A DNA stretch of 64,000 bases from Caproiciproducens galactitolivorans (GTDB lineage: Bacteria > Bacillota > Clostridia > Oscillospirales > Acutalibacteraceae): assembly GCF_004768785.1 (NCBI RefSeq), contig NZ_SRMQ01000008.1, positions 62,001 to 126,000 on the forward strand, written 5' to 3'. Below, in pieces: positions 40,252 through 49,255 of the stretch. The first letter of the stretch is position 1. Every line of letters starts with the position of its first letter. Both the position numbers and the translations under genes were made by a program. The notes beneath the pieces were generated by a model. That model saw only the letters and a list, made by a program, of their open reading frames with translations. It was not told where the DNA came from and searched no databases.

Positions 40252-42009
40252 TTGAGAAAAACAAAAATCATATGCACTCTTGGACCTGCAACGGATAACG
40301 GGGACGTTCTCCGCCAGCTTATGCTTGCCGGAATGGACGTCGCCCGATTAAATTTTTCGCACCAAACTGCTGCCGAGCAGAAAGTGCGGGCAGATGCGGT
40401 TAAAAAGCTGCGCAGCGAGCTTGGGCTTCCGGTGGCTCTTCTGCTGGATACCAAAGGCCCGGAAATCCGGCTGAAAGAGTTCAGCAAACCAAAAGTCACA
40501 CTAAATGCCGGCGATAAATTCACCCTTACAAACCGAGATATTGTCGGAAACGAAACGATTGCCTCCGTTACCTTTGACCACCTTCCGCAGGAGGTTGTTC
40601 CCGGTGCAAAAATTCTGATTGACGACGGTTTGATTGAATTGAAAGTGGAATCACGTACGGACACCGATATCTACTGCACCGTAATCAACGGCGGCGATGT
40701 TTCCGCACACAAGGGCATCAATGTGCCCGGCAGCAAATTATCCCTGCCGTTTATCAGCGAAAAGGACAAGGAAGACATTGCCTTTGCCGTAAAAGAGGAT
40801 TTCGATTTCATCGCCGCTTCCTTTACGCGCAGCGCCCAAGACATTCTGGATTTGCGCACAGAGCTGGAAAAACATAATTGCCATAAAATCCGCATTATTG
40901 CAAAAATTGAAAATTCCGAGGGAGTGGATAATATTGACGAAATTATCCGCGTTTCTGACGGCATCATGGTTGCCCGCGGGGATCTCGGCGTTGAAATTCC
41001 GCTGGAGGAAGTCCCGGTTATACAAAAGAAATTAATCAAAAAAGGATACAACGCCGGCAAACAGGTGATTACCGCGACACAGATGCTGGATTCCATGATG
41101 AAAAACCCACGTCCTACCCGCGCCGAAACCTCCGATGTTGCCAATGCAATTTATGACGGCACAAGCGCAATTATGCTTTCCGGTGAAACCGCCGCCGGCA
41201 AATACCCGATCGCCGCGCTGAGAATGATGGCCACGATTGCGGAACGCACGGAGCGGGATATTGATTATCAATCCCGTTTTCGGAAGCGGGATTTTACCGA
41301 ACTGCCGAATGTTACCTCTGCGATTTCCCACGCAACCTGCACGACCGCGCAGGATTTGGGTGCGGTAGCTATCATCACCGTATCCAAGTCGGGAAGAACC
41401 GCCCGTATGATTTCAAAATACCGCCCGGAATGCCCGATTATCAGCGGCACAACCGACGAAACCGTTCAGCGCCAGATGAATCTGTCCTGGGGCGTAGTTC
41501 CGATTTTGGTAGACGAAAAGGATAACACCGACGAGCTGTTCGACCATGTGGTGGACGTTGCGCGTAGCAAGGGGCTTTTGAAAAACGGCGACCTGGTTGT
41601 TATTACCGCCGGCGTCCCGCTTGGGATTTCGGGAACAACCAACCTGCTAAAGGTTCATCTGGTCGGCGACGTGCTTGTCTCCGGTATCGGGGTAACAAAA
41701 GGTGCCGTCTGCGGAAACCTCTGCGTTTGCAAGGATGAAGATACCGCTATAAAAACCTTTAAAGAAGGGGATATTCTTGTCATCCCGCAGACAAGCAATC
41801 GAATCCTGAACATTATTAAAAAAGCATCCGGCATTATCACCGAAAACGGCGGCATGAATTCCCATGCCGCAATCGTCGGTCTAGCTTTGGACAAGCCGGT
41901 GATTGTCGCCGCGGAACACGCCACACAAATTTTAAAAAGCGGCACAACGGTTACGCTTGACGCCGCCCGGGCAATTGTGTTCAGCGGAAAAGAAAAATGC
42001 GGGGTCTGA
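40252..42009 (+). CDS. pyk: Pyruvate kinase with C-terminal PEP-utilising domain
   Basis: 585 residues. Converts PEP and ADP to pyruvate and ATP. The barrel has GPATDN near the N-terminus, the metal site KIENSEGVDNIDEI, and MVARGDLGVEIPLEEV. An extra ~100-residue C-terminal domain ends GGMNSHAAIVGLALDKPVIV, the phosphohistidine domain known in Bacillus and Clostridia pyruvate kinases; its His is kept. I prefer the TTG start at 40252 (MRKTKIICTLGP), with GGGGTG seven bases upstream; a GTG three codons earlier overlaps the RBS. Confidence 0.95.
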   Translation: MRKTKIICTLGPATDNGDVLRQLMLAGMDVARLNFSHQTAAEQKVRADAVKKLRSELGLPVALLLDTKGPEIRLKEFSKPKVTLNAGDKFTLTNRDIVGNETIASVTFDHLPQEVVPGAKILIDDGLIELKVESRTDTDIYCTVINGGDVSAHKGINVPGSKLSLPFISEKDKEDIAFAVKEDFDFIAASFTRSAQDILDLRTELEKHNCHKIRIIAKIENSEGVDNIDEIIRVSDGIMVARGDLGVEIPLEEVPVIQKKLIKKGYNAGKQVITATQMLDSMMKNPRPTRAETSDVANAIYDGTSAIMLSGETAAGKYPIAALRMMATIAERTERDIDYQSRFRKRDFTELPNVTSAISHATCTTAQDLGAVAIITVSKSGRTARMISKYRPECPIISGTTDETVQRQMNLSWGVVPILVDEKDNTDELFDHVVDVARSKGLLKNGDLVVITAGVPLGISGTTNLLKVHLVGDVLVSGIGVTKGAVCGNLCVCKDEDTAIKTFKEGDILVIPQTSNRILNIIKKASGIITENGGMNSHAAIVGLALDKPVIVAAEHATQILKSGTTVTLDAARAIVFSGKEKCGV

Positions 42010-42026
42010 TTCCTGTTCCGGTTTAC

Positions 42027-42067
42027 AAAAGGCTTGGTTCTGTTCATGTGCGGAACCAAGCCTTTTT
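42027..42067. terminator. Bidirectional terminator between pyk and the lipoprotein gene
   Basis: Fourteen-pair stem AAAAGGCTTGGTTC / GAACCAAGCCTTTT with a 12-base loop and T-runs on both strands. Confidence 0.9.
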
Positions 42068-42074
42068 CGTTTTT

Positions 42075-43070
42075 TTATTTCTTCAAATAATCCGCAAAGG
42101 CCATCTTTTCGACGGTATTGCTGTAATATTTTGGACTAATATTGACGGCTTTCAGATACGTTTGCAAATTCTTTTTAATAAGAGCCTGATAATTTTCCTT
42201 TGAATAGCGTGAAATCATCTCTTCCGCAATATCTTTATGCGTTCCGCAGAAATCGCGAATGGACGAAGCAAAATAGCCGCCATCCTTCGCCTGTGCAATA
42301 TCCGTGCATTTTATTGTGCCGCCGCTTTCCACAGCAGTAATTGCCACCGGAAGAACCGCTCCGCCCGTTTCAAAAATCGTGTCGCCAAGCACTCGGAAGT
42401 CCTGCATACACACCGTTGCAAACAGCTTTGTTGTTTCACCTTTCTTGTCGCTTCCGTAAAGAACAGGAGCGAAGATGGTAACCGTATCCTCCTCATTTTT
42501 CGAATACCGTTCAATTAAAGAAGCATACATGAAATCATAATCGGGGTCGCCGGTTTCCCAATAGACGGCTTTCGGCATTGGAAGCGGACTTAGCGGCTGC
42601 AGTTTTTCGTACCATTCCTGCGCCGTATGATAACTGCCTTCGGGAACATTGTTTTTCGCGCCCAGCAGTTCCACACAGATGGCTTTCATCACCTCGCCGC
42701 GCAGCCCTTCGGCTCGTCCTTCCTTAAATTCATTCAGCAAATAGAAAAGCGCATCGTCCCCTGATTTGATGATATTCTCATATTCTTTTTGGTGCGCGTT
42801 AATATAATCAGCCGGATTGGAACTTTCTTTCGGGGACGATAAAATTATGTTTAGATTGTTCTCTATATTATCTGTATTCCCCGATGCTTGGGACTCAAGC
42901 GCGGCCGCATTGCTCGAACGGCCTGCGGAAATGCCGGAAGAAACCGATTCGGGCTTTCCCGGATTAGGGGCCGAATTGCAGGCAGTAAAGAATACCGTGC
43001 ACAGGGATAAAAATAGTGCCGCACATTTTTTGCCCGGTCCCTTTGTGCTGAATAACTTCGGAAAACGCAT
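42075..43070 (-). CDS. Predicted lipoprotein of unknown function
   Basis: 331 residues. A type II signal peptide (KKCAALFLSLCTVFFTAC) puts the lipidated Cys at residue 31, then a Ser/Pro-rich stretch (NSAPNPGKPESVSSG). The mature part is mostly helical with a Trp/Tyr-rich segment (WYEKLQPLSPLPMPKAVYWETGDPDYDFMYASL), a pattern seen in clostridial surface lipoproteins without assigned function. I do not recognise the family. GAGGGAGG precedes the ATG. It lies between the pyk terminator and the M18 peptidase gene on the same strand, with 62 bases to the latter. Confidence 0.8.
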   Translation of the reverse strand: MRFPKLFSTKGPGKKCAALFLSLCTVFFTACNSAPNPGKPESVSSGISAGRSSNAAALESQASGNTDNIENNLNIILSSPKESSNPADYINAHQKEYENIIKSGDDALFYLLNEFKEGRAEGLRGEVMKAICVELLGAKNNVPEGSYHTAQEWYEKLQPLSPLPMPKAVYWETGDPDYDFMYASLIERYSKNEEDTVTIFAPVLYGSDKKGETTKLFATVCMQDFRVLGDTIFETGGAVLPVAITAVESGGTIKCTDIAQAKDGGYFASSIRDFCGTHKDIAEEMISRYSKENYQALIKKNLQTYLKAVNISPKYYSNTVEKMAFADYLKK

Positions 43071-43132
43071 CGTGATTCCTCCCTCAATTCAACGGGCCGG
43101 GCAAAGTGCCGGCACGATTTCTTTATTGCTTT

Positions 43133-44542
43133 TTATTTTGCCTCATAAAAAGCCCGGATGCCAAGATAGGTCATGTAAACGTCCAGCTTCGATACGATTT
43201 CAAAAGGAGAATGCATCGACAGGACCGGAACGCCGACGTCCAGAACATCAACATTCAGACTTGCTATGCACAGGGCAACGGTTCCGCCGCCGCCGGCATC
43301 AACCTTGCCCAGCTCGCCAATCTGCCAGAGAACGCCGTTAGCCTCAAACAGCCGGCGGATTTCCGCAACGAATTCCGCCGACGCTTCACTAGAACCGCTC
43401 TTTCCTCTGGAGCCGGTATATTTGGCCATTCCAATGCCATTATTGATATAGCAGGAATTGTTCGGTTCATATACACTAGAATAGGTCGGGTCATAAGCGG
43501 CCGTCACGTCCGCAGAAAGGCATTTGGACTTACTTAAAACATGCTGCGGCTCCAACCCTTCCGCTCTTGCCAGATCCGAAATAAAATACTGCATAAACCG
43601 GGAGTTTAAACCGGTATTGCCGTCGCTGCCGATTTCCTCCTTATCGGCCAGAACAGTAAGCACCGTATTCTCCGGGGCCTGTAAATCTAGTGCCGCCATG
43701 ATTGCCGGATAGGCACAGACCCTGTCATCGTGGCCGTAGGAACCGATCATGCTGCGGTCAAAACCGATATCCCTTGCTTTGAACGCCGGAACAAACTCAA
43801 TATCGGCGGAAACAAAGTCTTCCTCTGTCATGCCGTATTTGTCATGAATCAGCCTCATGGCATTCAGCTTAAATAAATCGTCGCCTTCGTCGGATACAAC
43901 CGGGCGGCTTCCCACTACGATATTCAGATTTTCCCCTTCGATCGCTTTGGAAAGCTTCTTTTCATATTGCTCTGCGCTTAAATGCGGGAGAAGGTCGGTA
44001 ATGCAGAACTGCGGATCGCCTTCCTCTTCCCCAATACAGATTTCCATCGGCGTACCGTCTTTCAGCACCGCAAGGCCGTGCATGGCAAGGGGGATGGCCG
44101 TCCACTGATATTTCTTCACGCCACCGTAATAATGGGTTTTAAAGAAAGCGATTTCATCCTTCTCATAGAGCGGATGCGGTTTCAAATCAAGGCGGGGGCA
44201 ATCGATGTGCGCTGCTGCAATACGGACACCGTTTTTACAGCCGTTCTTCCCGATTACCGCAAGAATCAGGGCTTTCCCGCGGTTGTTGTAATAAACCTTA
44301 TCTCCTGCATTGTATTTTTTCGCAGGATCAAACGGCACAAACCCGGCGGCCTCCGCCGCTTTCACGCTAAAGCGGACTGCTTCCCGTTCGGTTTTGGACT
44401 CGTTTAAAAACTTCTTGTAGCCCTCGCAAAATTCATCCGCTTTGCGAACCTTTTCATCCTCGACTTTAAAAAAGGGATTTTTGCGGTCAAGCAGAAGCTC
44501 TTCCGACATCTTTTTAACATCTTCCTTGCTAAGCTTAGTCAT
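43133..44542 (-). CDS. M18 family aminopeptidase
   Basis: 469 residues. Zinc aminopeptidase (aspartyl aminopeptidase/ApeB type) in the cytosol. Metal-binding motifs: AAHIDCPRLDLKPHPLYE near residue 112, the catalytic ADKEEIGSDGNTG with two Glu, and the C-terminal VPVLSMHSPFE with the last His. Last gene of the prfA operon; overlaps the transglycosylase gene by eight bases. Confidence 0.93.
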   Translation of the reverse strand: MTKLSKEDVKKMSEELLLDRKNPFFKVEDEKVRKADEFCEGYKKFLNESKTEREAVRFSVKAAEAAGFVPFDPAKKYNAGDKVYYNNRGKALILAVIGKNGCKNGVRIAAAHIDCPRLDLKPHPLYEKDEIAFFKTHYYGGVKKYQWTAIPLAMHGLAVLKDGTPMEICIGEEEGDPQFCITDLLPHLSAEQYEKKLSKAIEGENLNIVVGSRPVVSDEGDDLFKLNAMRLIHDKYGMTEEDFVSADIEFVPAFKARDIGFDRSMIGSYGHDDRVCAYPAIMAALDLQAPENTVLTVLADKEEIGSDGNTGLNSRFMQYFISDLARAEGLEPQHVLSKSKCLSADVTAAYDPTYSSVYEPNNSCYINNGIGMAKYTGSRGKSGSSEASAEFVAEIRRLFEANGVLWQIGELGKVDAGGGGTVALCIASLNVDVLDVGVPVLSMHSPFEIVSKLDVYMTYLGIRAFYEAK

Positions 44543-45134
44543 TCACACTTTCTCCTTTGTCATTAAATTGATAAGTCTTTTTATAATTCTCGTAATTCTT
44601 CAGGACGATATTGACATAATTCCTTGTCTCTTCAAAAGGAATTTGGTCAAGCGTAACGCCGTCCTTTGAAATATCCGGATCCTTCAGCCATGCATTTACC
44701 GTGCCGATTCCGGCGTTATAAGCGCATAGCGCGGTTGCCTGCTTGCTGTATTTATTGAACAAAATCGACAAAAACTTGCAGCCATAGCGAATGTTGATTT
44801 CCGGAGAATACAGATTGTTCTCGGTATATTTTTCATCGCTTTTCAGTTTCGTCTGCAACCAATCGAACGTGTCCGGGGTAAGCTGCATCAGGCCGATGGC
44901 ACCCGCCCGGGATTTCGCGTCGGGATCAAAATTGCTTTCCGCTTTGATAACGGAATACACCATGGCCGGGTCAAGATGGTTTTTCGTGGCCTCTTTTGCG
45001 ACAATATCCGAATATTTCAGCGGATAAGCACTTCTCATAAAGTACTTGTATTCACGGTTTAAGAAAAACCAACCAAGCAGAAGCAAAGCCGCTGCTATGG
45101 CGCAGATGAATAGGATTCGTTTGTAACGTTTCAT
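44535..45134 (-). CDS. Membrane-anchored lytic transglycosylase (SLT domain)
   Basis: 199 residues. N-terminal membrane segment (~7-25), then a soluble lytic transglycosylase domain, which cuts the MurNAc-GlcNAc bond to leave 1,6-anhydro ends. The catalytic Glu is in VIKAESNFDPDAKS near residue 66, followed by GAIGLMQLTPDTFDWL, YGCKFLSILFNKY and ALCAYNAGIGTVNAWL, the standard SLT motifs. Overlaps coaE by four bases. Confidence 0.93.
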   Translation of the reverse strand: MKRYKRILFICAIAAALLLLGWFFLNREYKYFMRSAYPLKYSDIVAKEATKNHLDPAMVYSVIKAESNFDPDAKSRAGAIGLMQLTPDTFDWLQTKLKSDEKYTENNLYSPEINIRYGCKFLSILFNKYSKQATALCAYNAGIGTVNAWLKDPDISKDGVTLDQIPFEETRNYVNIVLKNYENYKKTYQFNDKGESVND

Positions 45135-45733
45135 GTATAATCTCCAATGATCTGTTCTAAAAGCCGATTGACCGCCGTCTGGATGTCATCCCGGTTCATG
45201 ACACCGTCCAGCCGGTACCGTGCGCGTTCGTTATAATACGAATTCCCCTTCTGCGCCCCGATACGCGCTTCAGCCAGTTCTTTGGAAATCCCGTCCCGGT
45301 TCATAATGCGGTTCAGGCGGATTTCCACCGGCGCGGTAACGGCAACCGTTGTATCGCACAGCGAATCCGCTCCGCTTTCAAACAGAAGGGCGGCGTCAAG
45401 GACAACCGCTTTTGCGCCGCTTGTTTTGATGGACGCAATTTGATTCTTGACCATACCCATAATGACGGGATGCGTAATCGAATTTAATTTCGCGGCGCCC
45501 TTTTCGCTCGAAAAAGCCCGCTGTGCCAACAAACGACGGTTTAAAACGCCGTCCTGCACAATATCATTCCCAAATTCGGCTTTTAAAGCCGCCAGACATT
45601 TTTCATCCGTTACCGCCTGCCGGGCAACCAGATCAGCGTCAATGATTTCACAGCCTGCCCTTTCGAACGCCTGCGCGACGGTTGATTTCCCCGCTCCGGT
45701 CGGCCCGGTAAGGCCGATCACCAGTTTACTCAA
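45131..45733 (-). CDS. coaE: Dephospho-CoA kinase
   Basis: 200 residues. Last step of CoA synthesis. P-loop GLTGPTGAGKST near residue 7-18; DADLVARQAV and HPVIMGMV (substrate contact) follow, and the lid region NRIMNRDGISKELAEARI. I take the TTG at 45733 as start (MSKLVIGLTG), since GAGGTGC is upstream and the start overlaps the TsaC stop by eight bases. An ATG five codons earlier is possible but has no spaced RBS. Confidence 0.9.
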   Translation of the reverse strand: MSKLVIGLTGPTGAGKSTVAQAFERAGCEIIDADLVARQAVTDEKCLAALKAEFGNDIVQDGVLNRRLLAQRAFSSEKGAAKLNSITHPVIMGMVKNQIASIKTSGAKAVVLDAALLFESGADSLCDTTVAVTAPVEIRLNRIMNRDGISKELAEARIGAQKGNSYYNERARYRLDGVMNRDDIQTAVNRLLEQIIGDYT

Positions 45734-46748
45734 GACGAAGCACCTCAAATCCGGCCGCGCGGATCAGCCGGTTGTAAACCGCCAGCCCAACGCCTTTGGG
45801 TTCGGGACATCGCGCATAGACGGTTTTTGCATGGATTTCATCCAGCCTGCGCAGCGCATCGAAAAGCTCCCGCGCCTGCTCGCCGTAATCGTCTTCCCTT
45901 CCGTAGCAGACCACCGGGACCTCCAGCTCCGGGGCTTCTCCGCTGTAGCACAGCGCGGCCGTTCCCGCTTCCTTATGAGCATTTACATACTGTTTATATG
46001 CTTCAAAACTGCTGTCAATGATGATTACGTTCGCTTTTGGTGAATAATGCTTGTACTTCATTCCGGGGGAAGCCGCCTTGACGCCCTCGGCAAGCGGTTT
46101 CAGCACAGCATTGTCCATCTCGACCTCTCCAAGAACGGCGCGGAGCTGCTCCAAAGTGATTCCGCCCGGCCTTAAAAGCCGCGGCGGTTTTGTGGCGAGC
46201 GTAACGACGGTGGACTCCACGCCGACCCCGCAGGCTCCTCCATCCAAAACAGCCTCGATTTTCCCGTCCATGTCGTGCAGGACATGCTCCGCGGTGGTGG
46301 GGCTGGGCCTTCCGGAAAGGTTTGCGGAAGGCGCGGCAAGCGGAAGGCCGGATGCGCTAATCAGCGCCTGCGCCGCCGGATGCGACGGGAACCGAACCGC
46401 CACCGTTTCCAGCCCCGCGCTCACTTCGTCCGGGATGCAGCCGGTTTTCGGCATAACCATTGTCATGGGACCCGGCCAGTACGCTTGTGCGAGCTTTTCC
46501 GCCTCCGGCGGAACTTCTCTGACCAGTTTATAAAGCTGATCGAATTTTGAAATATGTACGATCAGGGGATTGTCCATCGGTCTTCCCTTTGCAGCGAAAA
46601 TCTTTGCAACAGCCTTCCCGTCCAGCGCATTTGCCGCTAACCCGTATACCGTTTCCGTAGGCATGCCAACCAAGCCGCCCTCGCGGAGGATTTGAGCGGC
46701 TTTTTGAATATCTTCCGGATTATTTGCATTTAAACGCAGGGTTTGCAT
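45726..46748 (-). CDS. tsaC: L-threonylcarbamoyladenylate synthase (Sua5/YwlC type)
   Basis: 340 residues: an N-terminal YrdC domain (KIFAAKGRPMDNPLIVHI, PSANLSGRPSPTTAEHV) plus a C-terminal Sua5 domain, so Sua5-like rather than the short TsaC. Makes threonylcarbamoyl-AMP for the t6A37 modification of ANN-decoding tRNAs. The start codon shares its A with the prfA stop. Confidence 0.95.
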   Translation of the reverse strand: MQTLRLNANNPEDIQKAAQILREGGLVGMPTETVYGLAANALDGKAVAKIFAAKGRPMDNPLIVHISKFDQLYKLVREVPPEAEKLAQAYWPGPMTMVMPKTGCIPDEVSAGLETVAVRFPSHPAAQALISASGLPLAAPSANLSGRPSPTTAEHVLHDMDGKIEAVLDGGACGVGVESTVVTLATKPPRLLRPGGITLEQLRAVLGEVEMDNAVLKPLAEGVKAASPGMKYKHYSPKANVIIIDSSFEAYKQYVNAHKEAGTAALCYSGEAPELEVPVVCYGREDDYGEQARELFDALRRLDEIHAKTVYARCPEPKGVGLAVYNRLIRAAGFEVLRLE

Positions 46749-47845
46749 TATGAATCTCTCTCTTCTGACTGGTTATCAATCGTATTTTGCAGTTTCGCGG
46801 CTCTGTCCGCCGTAATCAGGGCGTCAATAATTTCATCCAGGTTACCGTTCAAAATATCGTCCAGACGGTAAAGCGTCAAACCGATACGATGGTCGGTCAT
46901 TCTGCCTTGCGGGTAGTTATACGTCCGGATACGCTCCGAACGGTCGCCGGTACCAACCTGGCTCCTGCGCTCGGAAGCAATCGCCGCGTCATGCTCCCGC
47001 AGTTTTGCCTCGTACAGGCGCGAACGCAGCACCCGCATCGCCTTTTCCTTGTTTTTGTACTGGCTCCGCTCATCCTGGCATTCGACCACCGTTCCGGTGG
47101 GCAGATGCGTAATGCGGATTGCGGAGGAGGTCTTGTTAATATGCTGACCGCCCGCGCCGCTGGAGCGGTAGGTGTCGATCTGCAAATCCTTTGGATTAAT
47201 TTCAATTTCCACTTCTTCCGCTTCCGGCAAAACAGCGACCGTAGAGGTGGAAGTGTGGACACGCCCCTGCGTTTCTGTTTCCGGAACGCGCTGAACACGG
47301 TGGACGCCGCTTTCGTATTTCAGCCGGGAATACGCACCGTGCCCGGTAATCATAAAGCTGATTTCCTTAAATCCGCCAAGCTCCGTTTCGTTTGCGTTTA
47401 GGATTTCCGTCTTCCACCCTCTCGATTCGGCGTACATGCTGTACATACGGAATAAAACGGCGGAAAACAGGGCTGCTTCTTCCCCGCCGGCCCCGCCGCG
47501 GATTTCAACAATAACATTTCGCTCATCGTTCGGATCACTTGGCAGGAGCAGGATTTTCAGTTCCTCGCTGCACCGTTCAACATCGGCTTTTGCCGTTTGC
47601 AGTTCCTCCTCCGCCATATCCCTCAGTTCCCTGTCCAAGCCGCTCTCTTCCAAGAGTTCCTTTGAATCCTTCACGGTTTGGATCGCTTTCAAATATTCGT
47701 GGTATTTTTCGACAATCGGAGTAATATTTTTATACTCCTTCATTAACTCCGTATAGGTGGTCTGATCCGCCAAAACAGACGGGTCATAGAGCTTTTGCCC
47801 CAGTTCTTCATACCGTTTCTCAAACACTTCTAAATTTTCAAACAT
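46748..47845 (-). CDS. prfA: Peptide chain release factor 1
   Basis: 365 residues. Reads UAA/UAG stops and hydrolyses peptidyl-tRNA; the catalytic GGQ is in [20 protein letters not shown]. Tripeptide anticodon-like motif: [17 protein letters not shown] region just before it, with the PxT type expected for RF1. AAGGAG before ATG. Second gene of DUF951-prfA-tsaC-coaE-slt-M18. Confidence 0.97.
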   Translation of the reverse strand: MFENLEVFEKRYEELGQKLYDPSVLADQTTYTELMKEYKNITPIVEKYHEYLKAIQTVKDSKELLEESGLDRELRDMAEEELQTAKADVERCSEELKILLLPSDPNDERNVIVEIRGGAGGEEAALFSAVLFRMYSMYAESRGWKTEILNANETELGGFKEISFMITGHGAYSRLKYESGVHRVQRVPETETQGRVHTSTSTVAVLPEAEEVEIEINPKDLQIDTYRSSGAGGQHINKTSSAIRITHLPTGTVVECQDERSQYKNKEKAMRVLRSRLYEAKLREHDAAIASERRSQVGTGDRSERIRTYNYPQGRMTDHRIGLTLYRLDDILNGNLDEIIDALITADRAAKLQNTIDNQSEERDS

Positions 47846-47885
47846 TGTTATTCTCCTTAATTTTTATGAATTGAATATTAAGGAG

Positions 47886-48083
47886 CTACAATTCATGCTG
47901 GGGTTCCTCGCGGATGATTTTCTTGATATTCTTTTCGCATTTCAGCCTTGGCACCATGACCTCATGGCCGCAGCCGGTACAGCGGATTTTAAAATCCATG
48001 CCGGAACGGAGCACAAGAAAGGTCTTGCTACCGCACGGATGTGTTTTTTTCATTTGCAAAATGTCACCCGGCCTGACATCCAT
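47886..48083 (-). CDS. DUF951 family small protein
   Basis: 65 residues. Matches the DUF951 family of Firmicutes: GDILQMKKTHPCGSKTFLVLRSGMDFKIRC and CTGCGHEVMVPR. Three cysteines (C17, C35, C38) suggest a zinc or other metal site. Function unknown. The frame continues upstream without a start that has an RBS; ATG 48083 (MDVRPGDI) has GGGGTG nine bases before it. It starts the operon with prfA. Promoter candidate TTGTTC-N18-TATACT on the minus strand at 48134-48163. Confidence 0.9.
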   Translation of the reverse strand: MDVRPGDILQMKKTHPCGSKTFLVLRSGMDFKIRCTGCGHEVMVPRLKCEKNIKKIIREEPQHEL

Positions 48084-48181
48084 GGCACACACCCCGCTTT
48101 CCAGTTCAAATTCTAATAGGACATATATGATATAGTATAGCACTAAACACGCGAGTGGAACAATACATTTTTGATATTTCC

Positions 48182-48211
48182 TTGCCATTCCACACAAAGG
48201 GAAGGTATAAT
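48182..48211 (+). promoter_or_regulatory. birA promoter
   Basis: TTGCCA, 18 bases, TATAAT, about 33 bases before the birA ATG; opposed to the DUF951 promoter. Confidence 0.6.
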
Positions 48212-48243
48212 GAAAGGAACAATTCGATAAAGGCCGTGGTTTT

Positions 48244-49221
48244 ATGAATACAAAAAAAGAAATTATCAGGATATTAGAGCAGAACAGCGAATATGTTTCC
48301 GGCGAGAAGATCAGCGAGTTCCTGCACATCACCCGTACCGCCGTATGGAAAAATATCAACGCCTTGCGGAACAGCGGATATTCCATCGAATCCGTGACAA
48401 ACCGCGGTTACAAACTGATAGCCCGCCCTGACAAAATCACCCCGGAAGAAATCGCTTTGGGACTAAAAACAAAGCTTCTGGCGAAAAGAATAGACTGCTA
48501 CGACCGTATCGACTCTACAAACGAGGAAGCGAAACGGAAAGCGCTTGCAGGTGCCCCGGACGGAAGTCTGTTCGTTGCGGAAGAGCAAACCGGCGGAAAG
48601 GGGCGGCTCGGCCGTTCCTGGACTTCGCCCGCCGGGCAGGGACTTTGGTTTACCGTCCTTTTGCGGTCAAGCTTATTACCTTCACAGGCAGCCAATATCA
48701 CCCTGCTGGCCGGGCTGGCAGTCTGCCGGGCAATTCAAAGAAACACCGGATGCGCCGCCATGATCAAATGGCCGAACGACATTGTCATCGAAAGCAAAAA
48801 AGTCTGCGGGATTCTAACAGAAATGGCCGCCGAAATGGACCGGATCGAATATATGGCGGTCGGTATCGGCGTGAATGTTAATAATGAAAATTTCCCAGAG
48901 GAGTTGTCTGTAAAGGCAACCTCCCTTCGACTGGAAAGCGGAAGCTTCATCCGGCGCGTACCTCTTTTGCAGGAAATCCTGTTCGAATTGGAAACGGTGC
49001 TGAAGGATTTCCCACTCCACACCGAAAGCCTGCTCCGCGAATATAAATCCCGATGCGTTTCCTTGAACCGAAGGGTCGGATTTATAAGGGAAAACCGGAA
49101 GATGGTCGGCGTAGCGGAGGATATTTCGCCGAGCGGAGAGCTTATTGTCCGCTGTGACGACGGAACAAAATTCCCGATTTCTTCCGGCGAAGTAACCGTA
49201 CAGGGAATCTATGGGGAATAA
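48244..49221 (+). CDS. birA: Biotin operon repressor / biotin-protein ligase BirA
   Basis: 325 residues. N-terminal helix-turn-helix (residues ~1-60; SEFLHITRTAVWKNINALRNSGYSIE) and a catalytic domain with ADP/biotin-binding GGKGRLGRSWTSPAGQGLWFTVLL near 118 and KWPNDIVIESKKVCGILTE near 178, plus a small C-terminal SH3-like domain. It attaches biotin to carboxylase carriers and represses biotin genes when holding biotinyl-AMP. No biotin gene lies near. Confidence 0.95.
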   Translation: MNTKKEIIRILEQNSEYVSGEKISEFLHITRTAVWKNINALRNSGYSIESVTNRGYKLIARPDKITPEEIALGLKTKLLAKRIDCYDRIDSTNEEAKRKALAGAPDGSLFVAEEQTGGKGRLGRSWTSPAGQGLWFTVLLRSSLLPSQAANITLLAGLAVCRAIQRNTGCAAMIKWPNDIVIESKKVCGILTEMAAEMDRIEYMAVGIGVNVNNENFPEELSVKATSLRLESGSFIRRVPLLQEILFELETVLKDFPLHTESLLREYKSRCVSLNRRVGFIRENRKMVGVAEDISPSGELIVRCDDGTKFPISSGEVTVQGIYGE

Positions 49222-49246
49222 AAAGCCCGCCTAACAGCGGGCTTTT
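49221..49246. terminator. Bidirectional terminator between birA and glnS
   Basis: Ten-pair stem AAAAGCCCGC/GCGGGCTTTT with a six-base loop, T-runs both ways. Confidence 0.92.
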
Positions 49247-49255
49247 TATATGGTT